Source: Paenibacillus lautus NBRC 15380
Lineage (GTDB): Bacteria; Bacillota; Bacilli; Paenibacillales; Paenibacillaceae
Length of the DNA stretch: 64,000 nucleotides
NCBI RefSeq assembly: GCF_004000945.1
Contig: NZ_BIMF01000014.1
Location: 62,001-126,000 of the forward strand
Direction: 5' to 3'
This document shows, in pieces, positions 43,742 through 53,009 of the stretch (the stretch's first letter is position 1; the number at the start of each line of letters is the position of its first letter). Position numbers and translations under genes: made by a program. The notes beneath the pieces are model-generated. The model did not search any database and was not told the DNA's origin. It saw only the letters and a list, made by a program, of their open reading frames with translations.

Positions 43742-44797
43742 TTACTCCCCCTGCTTTTTATTAGCCGCGCGACGCAGCTTCAATTTACGGTATAGTCGTT
43801 CGATCAAGATGCTGGTTGCCGCAAAATAGATAATGATGGCGATAATCGAATCGGCGATTTCCGGCGGAATCTCCGTCATGGCATTCATAAACCCTCTGCC
43901 TGAGTAGAGAATCCCGAAGAACAGTGCCGACACCAAAACACCGATAGGTGCGTTGATTCCGAGCAGGGCTACGGCAATCCCGTCAAATCCCTGGCTCGGC
44001 AGAATGCCGATCTGCATGCTGGAGGCATTTCCCGCATACTGTGCAACACCCGCGAGGCCCGCGAGGCCGCCGGAGATGAACATAGACAGCACGATGCTGC
44101 GTTTGACAGCGATACCCGCATATTCGGAAGCGTGCCGGTTGAATCCGACCGCCTTCAATTCGTATCCGAGCGTTGTTTTGTTAATAAGGAAAGCGACGAC
44201 CAGAACAGCAATGACCGCGATAAAAAAGCCCAGATTGACATAAGAACCTTGGAACATATCGCTGAGCCACTGCTGATGCAGCATGGCTTCCGGCGGAAGC
44301 TGACGCGATTCCGTCTCCAGACTCGCCCCTTTGAAGTAACCCGGAATGACATAATAAACGGTCCAGTAGGCGGTCCAGTTCATCATAATCGTGGATACGA
44401 CCTCATGTACGTTATATTTAGCCTTCAGGAACCCTGGGACAACCGCCCATAGCGCACCTCCGATAAACCCAACCAGTACCATGATCAACAGGAGCAGAGC
44501 CCGCGGCAGGTCAAGCGAGAGGCCGACAGCCGTCGCGCAAAAGCCACCGAACAGCATCTGGCCCGCGGCACCGATATTAAACAATCCAGTGCGGAAGGCA
44601 AAGGCCACGGACAGACCGGTTAAAATAAGCGGAGTCGCCGTCGCCAGCGTATTTCCGATCCGCTCCGGGTTTTTGAGTCCACCCTGGATGAGATACTTAT
44701 ACCCTTCTACCGGATTATGTCCGGTCAGCGCCATAAGCAGTGCCCCCGCGATGAGTCCGAATAGGACGGCAAGCAACGATTTTACGCCGTTATTCAT
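43742..44797 (-). CDS. nupP: Nucleoside ABC importer permease NupP
   Basis: This 351-residue permease has about nine to ten membrane helices of the BPD_transp_2 type (GLSVAFAFRTGLFNIGAAGQ, and YELKAVGFNRHASEYAGI as the ATPase-facing loop). Length and motifs match NupP (YufP). The ATG follows GAGGAGG by 6 bases and overlaps the end of nupO by 8 bases, showing translational coupling. Confidence 0.92.
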   Translation of the reverse strand: MNNGVKSLLAVLFGLIAGALLMALTGHNPVEGYKYLIQGGLKNPERIGNTLATATPLILTGLSVAFAFRTGLFNIGAAGQMLFGGFCATAVGLSLDLPRALLLLIMVLVGFIGGALWAVVPGFLKAKYNVHEVVSTIMMNWTAYWTVYYVIPGYFKGASLETESRQLPPEAMLHQQWLSDMFQGSYVNLGFFIAVIAVLVVAFLINKTTLGYELKAVGFNRHASEYAGIAVKRSIVLSMFISGGLAGLAGVAQYAGNASSMQIGILPSQGFDGIAVALLGINAPIGVLVSALFFGILYSGRGFMNAMTEIPPEIADSIIAIIIYFAATSILIERLYRKLKLRRAANKKQGE

Positions 44798-46322
44798 GTG
44801 GTGCCTCCTCTTTTTGATACCCGGCCATCATCAGTCCGAGCTCTCTTTCGTTCGTTTCGGAGGTTTTAACGATACCTACCAGTTCACCGTTATTGATAAC
44901 GGCAATGCGGTCCGATAGATTCAGCACTTCATCAAGCTCCAGGGAAACCAGCAGAACGGCTTTCCCCTTGTCTCGCTGTTCGATCAGACGACGGTGAATA
45001 TATTCAATCGAGCCTACGTCAAGGCCCCGGGTCGGCTGAACGGCAATAAGCAGATCCGGATCGCGCTCTACCTCGCGGCCGATGATTGCTTTTTGCTGGT
45101 TACCGCCGGACATCGAACGCACGATCGACCGGCCGCCCGTTCCGGAACGCACATCAAAGCTCTGAATGATATGCTCCGCATGCTTGCGGATCGCTGCTGG
45201 CTGGAGCAGCCCGTTCTTGGAATACGGTGGGCGGTTATACACCTCGAGGATCAAATTTTCTTCAATGGTATAATCCAGCACGAGTCCCCTCTTTTGACGG
45301 TCCTCCGGAATGTGGCCGATTCCGCTTTCATTCCGTTGACGGACAGATAGACCGTTGAGCGTTTTTCCATTCAAGCTCACCGTTCCGCTCTCCGCCTGGC
45401 GAAGTCCTGTAATGGCTTCTATCAGTTCCGATTGACCGTTACCATCCACGCCGGCAATACCCACAATCTCCCCGGCATGTAGATCGAGACTAAAGCCTTT
45501 GAGTGCATCGACTTTTTTACTGTTCTTCACGGTAAGCGATTGGATCTCAAGAACGGTTTTACCCGGTTGGCTCTCCTGCTTGTCCACCTTAAAGGACACG
45601 CTGCGGCCCACCATCATTTCGGCCATAGCCTCGCGGCTCGTGTCGGCCACCTCAACGGTACCGATCGTTTTCCCCCGGCGAATGACCGTGCATCGGTCCG
45701 CAACCGCTTTAATTTCTTTCAATTTGTGGGTGATCAGAATGATGGATTTGCCTTCATTGACCAGGTTTTTCATAATGCCCTGCAAATCTTCGATTTCCTG
45801 AGGGGTCAACACAGCGGTCGGCTCGTCGAATATGAGCACTTCCGCGTCGCGGTACAGCATTTTGAGAATTTCCACGCGCTGCTGCATCCCGACCGAGATA
45901 TCCTCGATTTTGGCATAAGGGTCCACATTGAGGCCGTACCGCTTGGACAGCTCCTCGACCCGTTTGGCAGCCGATCTCACGTCCAAGCCGAAGAAGTACT
46001 TGCGCGTCTCGCTGCCCAGAATAATATTCTCGGTCACGGTAAACGGCTCGACCAATTTAAAATGCTGATGCACCATCCCGATTCCGAGTTTGTTCGCGAC
46101 GTTCGGATTCGAGATCCGCACGTCCTTGCCGTTGACTTTGATTACGCCACGGTCAGGCTGATACATGCCAAACAGGATGCTCATCAAGGTGGACTTGCCC
46201 GCCCCGTTCTCACCGAGCAGCGCATGAATCTCGCCTTTTTTCAGCCTAATTGTGATATCGTCATTGGCCACGATCCCGGGAAATTCCTTGCGGATGCCCA
46301 CCATCTCGACAACATAGTCCAT
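44790..46322 (-). CDS. nupO: Nucleoside ABC importer ATPase NupO (two-domain)
   Basis: This 510-residue ATPase has two nucleotide-binding domains. The first (about 1-250) has Walker A GENGAGKST, signature ISVGMQQR and Walker B LIFDEPT. The second (about 260-500) has the degenerate Walker A GVDGNGQSE and signature MSGGNQQK, as usual in ribose/nucleoside-type ATPases. The ATG is preferred 10 bases after AAGGAGAGG; codons before it form an unsupported extension. It is separated from nupN by 390 bases with a terminator, so it is expressed by read-through or a weak internal promoter. It energises NupP/NupQ. Confidence 0.93.
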   Translation of the reverse strand: MDYVVEMVGIRKEFPGIVANDDITIRLKKGEIHALLGENGAGKSTLMSILFGMYQPDRGVIKVNGKDVRISNPNVANKLGIGMVHQHFKLVEPFTVTENIILGSETRKYFFGLDVRSAAKRVEELSKRYGLNVDPYAKIEDISVGMQQRVEILKMLYRDAEVLIFDEPTAVLTPQEIEDLQGIMKNLVNEGKSIILITHKLKEIKAVADRCTVIRRGKTIGTVEVADTSREAMAEMMVGRSVSFKVDKQESQPGKTVLEIQSLTVKNSKKVDALKGFSLDLHAGEIVGIAGVDGNGQSELIEAITGLRQAESGTVSLNGKTLNGLSVRQRNESGIGHIPEDRQKRGLVLDYTIEENLILEVYNRPPYSKNGLLQPAAIRKHAEHIIQSFDVRSGTGGRSIVRSMSGGNQQKAIIGREVERDPDLLIAVQPTRGLDVGSIEYIHRRLIEQRDKGKAVLLVSLELDEVLNLSDRIAVINNGELVGIVKTSETNERELGLMMAGYQKEEAPHE

Positions 46323-46621
46323 GGTTTTGGGTCCTCTCCTTCTTTTTTGTTGAATTTTCCTGTGCATAAACTGCTTTAAAAAAACGCGGATCGACTCACT
46401 TCAAACAGCCAGAACGCAGTTGCATAGATCGATTTCTACATTCAATATCAGGATGCAATCGCTTGCGCCGGTGATACGGTCTGATACCTTAAATAGCCCC
46501 ACAAAGTGGAGCCTATGCTTTGATGCTTGTTCCAAATACTTTGCGGGGGCCCCAAAACATATAAATGCGATTACAGATTGCTTACGCTTCGCTGAAATAA
46601 CTTATAAATTCTAATACCTTA
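46323..46621. other. Gap between nupN and nupO
   Basis: About 300 bases without a gene. Besides the hairpin element at 46496-46550 (listed separately) I see only weak promoter-like hexamers for nupO. No purine riboswitch fold is recognised here. Confidence 0.4.
46496..46550. repeat. Candidate intergenic hairpin repeat in the nupN-nupO gap
   Basis: GCCCCACAAAGT (46496-46507) faces ACTTTGCGGGGGC (46538-46550), about 30 bases apart, forming a long imperfect stem with one wobble and one extra G. Elements with an ACTTTGTGGGG core recur, as far as I recall, between genes in Paenibacillus. No second copy is in the window. It may act as an mRNA stabiliser or as an orphan repeat. Confidence 0.4.
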
Positions 46622-46650
46622 AAAAAAGACGGAGGGAATCCGTCTTTTTT
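46622..46650. terminator. Terminator after nupN
   Basis: AAAAAAGACGGA pairs exactly with TCCGTCTTTTTT around GGGAA. It probably raises lipoprotein over transporter mRNA by partial termination, a common layout for binding-protein operons. Confidence 0.85.
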
Positions 46651-46715
46651 CATGCGGTATCGCTGCTTTTCAAGTAAGTCTATCCACGTTCTGTAGATGA
46701 CCTGGGTGCCTTGGA

Positions 46716-47828
46716 TTACTTAATCAGATCGCCTTGCTCTGCGGCTACTTTAATTTCGCCGGCTTTGATCTTGCCGAACACTTCGTCTACTTGCTTCAGA
46801 ACGTCATCGCTCAGGTTCGGGTTTTTCTCAGGAAGGCCGACGCCGTCATTGGTCGCATCCAGCGTAAGTGTCTGTCCGCCTGGGAATTTACCTTCGGTTT
46901 CAGCTTTGATCATATCGTAAGCTGCATGGTCGATTTTCTTCACGGCCGAAGTCAGGACAACGGATTTGTCGCCTTCGTAAACGCCATCTTGGTACTGGTC
47001 AACGTCTACGCCAACGATCCATACCTCGGATCCGTTCTGTACGCGAGTCTTCGCTTCGTTAATTGCACCCACGCCAACGCCGCCTGCTGCCGCGAAGATA
47101 ACGTTCACGCCGCGGTCATACATTTGAGCCGCCAATTGGCTGCCTGCTGCAACGTCGTCAAAAGATCCTTGGTAGACAACGTTTTCTTTGTTAATTACCA
47201 GTTTCGTGCCGAGATTCTCGTTAGCATAAGCTACACCCTGCTGGAAGCCCCAGTTGAACTTCTGTACAGGAGGGATTTCCATGCCGCCGATGAAGCCCGC
47301 TTGTCCATCCTTCACATGAAGCGCAGTGGCTACGCCAGCCAGGAAGCCCGACTCTTGTTCTGCGAAGAAGATGGATACGGTATTTTCCTTAACGACCGGT
47401 GCTGCGCCCTCTTCTCCGGAATGAGGTGTTCCATCGATAATAACGAATTTAGCATCTTTATACTTGTCCTGTGCTTTGAACACGGCTGTTTCAAATTTGA
47501 AGCCTGGGGTTACAATGAATTTAAATCCGGCATCGTACAGGTTTCCGATCTCTTTTGAATAGTCGGCTTCTGTCGTTCCAGCCGGCTTGAGGTATTTATA
47601 CTCCATTTTGAAGTCCTCGTTCGCCTTCACGATACCTTCGTACGTGCCTTGGTTAAACGACTTGTCATCGATCGTTCCCGCGTCTGTAACCATCCCTACC
47701 TTGAAGTTTGCCTTAGGTGCGTCGCCGCCTGCGCCGCCGCTTGGCTCTGACGCCGGTTTGTCGCCGCAGCCTGCCAGCATTGTGACAGATAACGCCAAAC
47801 TGATTAAAGATATGACCCCTTTTTTCAT
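46716..47828 (-). CDS. nupN: Nucleoside-binding lipoprotein NupN (BMP/PnrA family)
   Basis: This 370-residue protein starts with a lipoprotein signal (LAGC, lipid-attached Cys21) and a Gly/Ser-rich linker. The BMP domain (about 42-345) follows, with DAGTIDDKSFNQGTYEG and the ligand-side GTTEADYSKEIGNL. It is the nucleoside receptor of the nupNOPQ importer. The ATG is 9 bases after TAGGAGGG. It is the first gene of the operon, behind a good sigma-A promoter, and is followed by a terminator. Length and lipobox match B. subtilis NupN (YufN). Confidence 0.93.
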   Translation of the reverse strand: MKKGVISLISLALSVTMLAGCGDKPASEPSGGAGGDAPKANFKVGMVTDAGTIDDKSFNQGTYEGIVKANEDFKMEYKYLKPAGTTEADYSKEIGNLYDAGFKFIVTPGFKFETAVFKAQDKYKDAKFVIIDGTPHSGEEGAAPVVKENTVSIFFAEQESGFLAGVATALHVKDGQAGFIGGMEIPPVQKFNWGFQQGVAYANENLGTKLVINKENVVYQGSFDDVAAGSQLAAQMYDRGVNVIFAAAGGVGVGAINEAKTRVQNGSEVWIVGVDVDQYQDGVYEGDKSVVLTSAVKKIDHAAYDMIKAETEGKFPGGQTLTLDATNDGVGLPEKNPNLSDDVLKQVDEVFGKIKAGEIKVAAEQGDLIK

Positions 47829-47882
47829 TAAGGATAACCCTCCTAGGTATATATGCCCGAATACTAGATTCGCGCTATTTAC

Positions 47883-47911
47883 AATATATTAATAAAACAG
47901 ACCCTTTTCAA
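47883..47911 (-). promoter_or_regulatory. Sigma-A promoter of the nup operon
   Basis: On the minus strand TTGAAA, a 17-base spacer and TATATT are visible, giving a leader of about 50 bases before nupN. No operator or riboswitch is evident in this short leader. The rest of the gap to 48130 holds nothing recognisable. Confidence 0.7.
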
Positions 47912-48131
47912 CATAAATTTGGGTGAATCTGTCAAACTGCATCTGTGCCGCGGTGAAACGTTTAAGACATGTTTTATTCCATATCTAGAAGAGTTAGGAA
48001 GACTTGTTTCCTGCAGTGTTGATTTAACGGTTTTTATAGATAACACGGCGGGTTACAGTTGGTATGACACGCCAAAGTGGAAGTGCTCAGACCATTCAAT
48101 TTGGAAAAAATAATAGCGCTTTATGAAAAGA

Positions 48132-48152
48132 AAGCACCTCGGCAAGGTGCTT
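48132..48152 (-). terminator. Terminator of the small membrane protein gene
   Basis: AAGCACCT pairs with AGGTGCTT around CGGCA; on the minus strand TTCTTTTCA follows. Confidence 0.65.
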
Positions 48153-48194
48153 ACAAACATGCTGTTCATTTCAATGAAAGTTTTGAATGAATAT

Positions 48195-48383
48195 TCATTT
48201 GCGGCGTGACTTCATCATACGATTATACGTAATCAATCCGGCAATAATCATGGCGACTACACCCAAGCTGCTTGCCGACTCCGGCGTCATGCCAAATACC
48301 CCGGCCAAATTCGTAACCAAGCTGTTCGTAAGCAGCGCTACCGCAATCAGCATAATCGGACGCCACACGCTATATCTTCTCAT
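48195..48383 (-). CDS. Small two-helix membrane protein
   Basis: I do not recognise a family. The 62-residue product has two membrane helices (about 9-29 and 37-54) joined by a short Gly/Ser/Thr turn, with Arg/Lys-rich ends (MRRYS and MKSRRK). The ATG is chosen for its 8-base spacing to TGGGGGTG; the TTG seven codons earlier lies upstream of that site. Own terminator downstream. Similar tiny proteins are common in Bacilli and often unassigned. Confidence 0.65.
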   Translation of the reverse strand: MRRYSVWRPIMLIAVALLTNSLVTNLAGVFGMTPESASSLGVVAMIIAGLITYNRMMKSRRK

Positions 48384-48707
48384 TCTCGCAACACCCCCAG
48401 GCAAGTTTCACAACCTATCAAACCCAAACCCTAAGATCGCTTAAACTATTAGATGCATTATACCATGAATAAGTATGCGTTTACATTAATTACAACTTTC
48501 TCAGTTTGAAATTTCCAGATAGCCCTTGATGTAGTTGGGAGACCAGCAATCCTTCTTCGCAATATCTTTAATCGTTACTGTTATTCGTTCACGATTCTTT
48601 CCTTCTCGCCCCTGGCTAATTACGCTCCTTCATTATATTACACGTGTTCATAAACATCGTGACGCGCCACATATTTCCCATGCGGTCATCAAGAACGATT
48701 CAAAAGC

Positions 48708-48755
48708 AAAAGCCACGGGCCACAGCGTGGAAATAACGCTGCGTCCATGGCTTTT
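48708..48755. terminator. Bipartite hairpin, probable terminator
   Basis: AAAAGCCA pairs with TGGCTTTT outside and CAGCGT with ACGCTG inside, with a mismatched middle. It lies 120 bases after the DUF4855 fragment. On the plus strand five T are present at the stem end. The rest of 48384-48880 has no supportable gene. Confidence 0.6.
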
Positions 48756-48880
48756 TACGAAACATAAGTTATCATGCATCATGCTCGGCAGAATTTGTGA
48801 TGGAATGCCATAATCCTAAATACATCATGGAAATCAGGCCGTATACCATCGGAATTCTGAACTCGTGCGGGAAATAAACA

Positions 48881-50785
48881 TCAGTCCTTTTTGTTGTATT
48901 CGAATGAAATCTTAAGCGGAGCCGACATTCCTTCCACAGAGAGATAGGCGTCGCAGGTTCCCTTTAAATTGCCGGTAAGCTTGATCGTGAAATGGAAACC
49001 TCCTGTTTCCGTGCTTGTCGTTTGGCCTTCGTACCGAATTTTCCCTTTCGAATCGAGTATTTTCAAATTCACTTGGGACTGACTGCCGTTCATGACCAAA
49101 CCGTCGATCGTCAATTTCTTTGCATCGGCATCCACTTCGGCTCTTGCGCCGTCGATAACCGTGCCACCCCCCGCCGGGTCGTCAATACCGAGAACTTCGA
49201 TTTCATCCAGGAAGACCCAGACGTTGACCGGATATTCGACTTTGACGTAGCGGGCAGACACTTTATCGGCTCCCGCTTTCCCCGGCACGCCGTCTGTAAT
49301 CCCGCTCCAGCCCACGAACTCGGCCGAGGTAACATCATGTGCCGGTGGCGGAGAAACGGTTGCCAGCGGGCTCCACGATTGGCCATCAGAAGAAACGGAA
49401 AAAGTGACGTTCTGAGGGAAATAGATGCCGGGTCCTTTATCCTGAAGAAAATGGGCTCTAATTGCCCCGATCGATTTGTTGCCGCCCAAATCAAATGTGA
49501 TTGTGCGGCTTCGTTCGTCAGGGTAGTCGCTTCCCGCATGGGCCTGCCACTGCTCGTTACGGTAATCCGTCCAGCCGAATTGGCCGTCCGTAAGTTCGTT
49601 CCCGGAATCAGGATAGTTGCTGTTAGGAGGCTGCGAAACCGTGTAATTTTTGCCAAGAGCCAGATTGCTGAGCCCCCAGCCGTCAGACCAGGTATGAATG
49701 AGAACTTGGGCGTAGGTATCAAGCAGCGTTGCTGCCGGAGCGGAAATCAGCCCTTGCGCCTGCACGGCCGGGTCGTGAATGTGCGCGAGAAAATCCTGCA
49801 TATACGTTACGGCATCCTCCGGCTTGTTTTCGTCCAACAGAAGCTTGATGGTCTGCAATCGATACAACAACTCATTGCCAAAAGCCGAATTGATTTCGTT
49901 CGACGCGACATAACGCTGTACAAGCTCCGTCATCGTCTCCGGCGCCGGGCTGCTGTCAATGGCGTACGTTCCGTTCAAATACTGATACAGCCAGTCATAC
50001 ATTAAACGCAAACTTGGATCCTTGCTTACCCCTAAGTTGTATACTGCATTATTGCCTTGATAGTGAGCTCTGAAGCCATTTTGCATCAGACCGGATCTGA
50101 CGCCGCTGTCCAAGTATTCGATAAAACGCTCGCGAAGTACGGGATCTGTCAGCATTCCGTCATCAAATTCAACTTCGTTCCCCATTCCGTACCGCTTTGC
50201 AGTATTCGTAGCATCGTCCAGACGGTCGGAATCCATTCCGCCGAAGAAATAGTTAGGCTGAAGCGCAGCGGCATCGAACCCTACGTCTTTCCACATAAAC
50301 ATTTTGTAAGCATATGAGTGTGGAATCCAGAAAACCTTCATGTTCATGGCGTGCACTTTATCCGACACCATGCGAGCTATGTCCGGTCCCGATTCGGATA
50401 TGTCGATTTGTTCCGGCATCCAGTACATGCCGACAAAATCAAGATTAGAGTAGTTGGCAGCCTGCCATCTTTGCCGGGCCTGGTCCAGCCACCACTGCAC
50501 CGCTTTTCCTCTGTTTTCAGACGCTTTTTCTTTGCCTACGACGGAGTCGTTAAAGTTTAAGGAACCGCTGCCGTCAATATCGCCAAAATCTGTTAAGGAT
50601 TCCCCAGGATTCGGAATCATTAACACAACCTTGACTTGATGATCGGGCTGTTTCAGCTTGGCTCCAACTTCCTTGGCAGCCTCATTCAACTGCTGCATAT
50701 CACCCGTGGCTGCAAATGTTTTATCCAAATACCATTTCCAATCGTCCAGGTTCGTTTGTCCCAATGCTTTACCTCCGTCCGGACG
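48881..50785 (-). pseudogene. 3' part of a DUF4855 protein gene, 5' end lost
   Basis: The open frame (about 635 codons) begins without any signal peptide or ribosome binding site, in the middle of a DUF4855 domain: PDGGKALGQTNLDDWKWYLDKTF is the first recognisable part, quoted only by its markers GGKAL and DDWKWYLD. DUF4855 continues to about codon 300, then helical region, then an F5/8-type C discoidin domain (about 385-525; NLALGKNY, SVSSDGQSW, VFLDEIEV) and a C-terminal beta domain. Full members start with a signal peptide and roughly 100 further residues. Here the frame is joined upstream to an unrelated regulator gene. It is most likely a decayed remnant left by a deletion. Confidence 0.75.
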
Positions 50786-51465
50786 CTCTCCATGCTCTCC
50801 GCAAGCCGTTCATCCCATTCGCCCAAGATCAATTTGCCCTGATCATCCACGATCGAGAGCAGCGTATCAGCCCTTCCGTCACCTGAGATCAAATGTTTCT
50901 GCAGTTCCTTTTTATCGAACAGGACGACAAGGTACCCGTCACGGTTTTTCTGCACAGGAGTCGAAGGAAACTGAAGCGCCAAATACGAGTTATTTCCTAT
51001 CTGGTGATTAAAATAGCGGAGGAATGTCCCGGGATTACGCTCAATCCGCTGCAGCATCGGCTGATCGGCAAATTCCTCGAACGAAAGCAATCCAACTTTG
51101 GAGTCGATCACCTCACGTCTACGGACGCTAAATAAGTAAGCGGTTTCAATATAAGGCTCATTAGATAAATATTTAGTTAACACCCCCATCGTGCTTGCAT
51201 TTTGCAGCAGATTGTCGGCGGAAGCATACATCCAGTTTTGAACGGTACGATCTTCGTACATGGTCAGACTGTACCATTTCAGCTTGGCCAGCATGTACTC
51301 GACCCGTTCCGCCATTTCGTCGATGCGGTCCTGATTGAACGTCCCCATCTGGGAATAAGCGAAATGAGAAAATCGGTTAGCCAGAAACAACGAGAACGGT
51401 ATGATTGTAATCGCAAAAAAAATGCCGCTTATCACAAATATGCGCCAGGATGTCGATCTGAACAT
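50686..51465 (-). pseudogene. 5' part of a membrane-bound sensor/regulator gene (YesN/AraC-type), 3' end lost
   Basis: The ATG follows AGGGGG, giving an intact start. The 260-codon frame encodes one N-terminal membrane helix (about 8-32) and an extracellular Cache-like sensor (about 40-225), the usual front half of two-helix AraC regulators or histidine kinases of about 600-750 residues. After about residue 225 (near 50790) the sequence stops resembling this family; the last 35 codons run over DUF4855 coding sequence in another frame. The second helix and all cytoplasmic domains are missing. It could still make a truncated membrane sensor without output. Confidence 0.75.
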
Positions 51466-51800
51466 AGCATCCCCCTGTCTCCCTTCGTCTTTATGAGTTC
51501 TCTTTTGACCGATATGCCCTATCATAATGCACCCCTTTCCCATTTGCCTAGTTCTCATTTGTCCGTCAAGTTCTAATTCTCCGACTCCACCTCGCACGGC
51601 ATGTTTTTTGAAATCTTTAGTTCGCAATGACATGCAGAAAGATGCAATGAAACTGGCGAAAGGAACAGTCGCAGATCGTGACAATGAAAGCGCAAGGATA
51701 AGATGAGGAGGAGGGGAATGCTGAAGAATGGAAACTGACAGTCAGAACAAGGAATGGAAAGGATGGGAAGATACATCACTAGATAAAGGATTCAGCGAAC

Positions 51801-51846
51801 ATAACAGCACAGCACCCTCCGCTTTAAAAGCGAGGGGTGCTGTTAT
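51801..51846 (-). terminator. Hairpin after the pspA-ydjGHI operon
   Basis: ATAACAGCAC and CACCCTCCGCTTT pair with AAAGCGAGGGGTGCTGTTAT with a small insertion. It lies 110 bases after ydjI. No clear T run follows. The remainder of 51466-51953 has no gene that I can support. Confidence 0.5.
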
Positions 51847-51953
51847 GATAAGAGTTTTCACATTCGCTAGACGCCACCATTTTGCGTCATTCCAACGATG
51901 ATAACGAACTTTTTGTCCAATCTTGTGCATCTTTAGTGCTGCTAGTCGCAAAT

Positions 51954-52988
51954 TCAACCAAGCTTCTGCCCACAATTCGGACAGAAGTTCGCCCCTTCAT
52001 TCTTTGCGCCGCAGTTCGGGCAGAAGTTGGGCTTCTTGTTTCCTTCGGAAGGGGATGAGGCCGCGGGAGCGGATGGTTCCTTCTCAACCGGAGGCTGTTG
52101 GTTTTGATTCGGATGGTTCGGGTTCTGATTATGTTGGTTCTGGTTCTGATTCATATTTTTCATCATTTCATTGGCCATGTTCATCCCCATCATCATGCCT
52201 GCCATATCCGAAGCCGCACCGCCGCCTTGCACCTTGCCGGACGCAATCCCGTCCGTCATGCTGACCTGCTGGTACTTTTGCAGATTGCCGATCATTTCAT
52301 GGGAAGCCGTCTTCGTGATCATGTCGTGAATTTCCTTCGGATAATTGAAGCTCATCACCTGGAAGCCGGTGATCGTTATCCCGTTGTCCATCACTTCCAT
52401 GTCGAGGTCTTCCCGAATCCCTCTCGCGATATCGGAGGCGTTCGCCTGCAGATTAAACATGTCCTTGCCTTCGCGACTAATCCATTTCATCAACAATTGA
52501 TCGAGCACCGAAGTGATCCGGATCTTAACATCCTCCACAAGGTAGCTCTCTTTGATCCCGGCTATTTTGTCGATCAGCGTCACATAATCATTCACTTTAA
52601 AATTGAACGTGCCGTTAGCACGGATCGGCATCCCGCCCGGAAGCTGCGGCGTCGGAATGAGCACCGGATTCTGCGTCCCCCATCGGACGGTGAATTCCTT
52701 CGTGTTAACGAACAGGACTTCCACGCGCATGCCGCTGTTAAAGCCAAATTTAAACCCCTTTAAAGTAGAAAGGAACGGAATGATATCCGAGTCGATGTTA
52801 TATACGCCTTCATCCTCAAAAATCCCCTCGATCTTGCCGTTATTGACAAAAATCGCGTCCTGACCGGAGCGGATAACCAGCTTACTCCCTTTTTTAATCT
52901 CCCGGTTGCTCCATTTCCAGAAAATCATATCGTCCCTAAACTCTTCCCATTCCACGACATTAGAGAATTGGTTCTTGAAAAATCCCAT
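51954..52988 (-). CDS. ydjI: SPFH-domain protein YdjI with C-terminal zinc ribbons
   Basis: This 344-residue protein has an SPFH/virion-core-like domain (about 30-250; KLVIRSGQDAIFVNNGKIEGIF, marker IRSGQDAIFV), a low-complexity Gln/Asn/Pro linker (about 275-310) and a zinc ribbon with two CPNCG knuckles (318-341; FCPNCGAKNEG and FCPNCGQKLG). B. subtilis YdjI is the last gene of pspA-ydjGHI and recruits PspA-type envelope defence to the membrane. The ATG lies 21 bases after ydjH. The linker is asparagine-rich and longer than average in my recollection. The four-gene arrangement supports the assignment. Confidence 0.88.
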   Translation of the reverse strand: MGFFKNQFSNVVEWEEFRDDMIFWKWSNREIKKGSKLVIRSGQDAIFVNNGKIEGIFEDEGVYNIDSDIIPFLSTLKGFKFGFNSGMRVEVLFVNTKEFTVRWGTQNPVLIPTPQLPGGMPIRANGTFNFKVNDYVTLIDKIAGIKESYLVEDVKIRITSVLDQLLMKWISREGKDMFNLQANASDIARGIREDLDMEVMDNGITITGFQVMSFNYPKEIHDMITKTASHEMIGNLQKYQQVSMTDGIASGKVQGGGAASDMAGMMMGMNMANEMMKNMNQNQNQHNQNPNHPNQNQQPPVEKEPSAPAASSPSEGNKKPNFCPNCGAKNEGANFCPNCGQKLG

Positions 52989-53009
52989 CGATGCTATCCA
53001 TCCCTTCCA

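Noticed and set aside
47829-48130. Possible purine riboswitch upstream of the nucleoside importer
   Set aside because: The leader from the predicted start is only about 50 bases and no three-way junction signature was found.
48535-48813. A 92-codon plus-strand open frame in the gap before the DUF4855 remnant
   Set aside because: No ribosome binding site and no recognisable sequence; it runs through the hairpin at 48708-48755.
50686-50785. Simple frameshift as explanation for the two overlapping frames
   Set aside because: The two frames belong to unrelated families (sensor/regulator and DUF4855), so one base change cannot restore a single gene.
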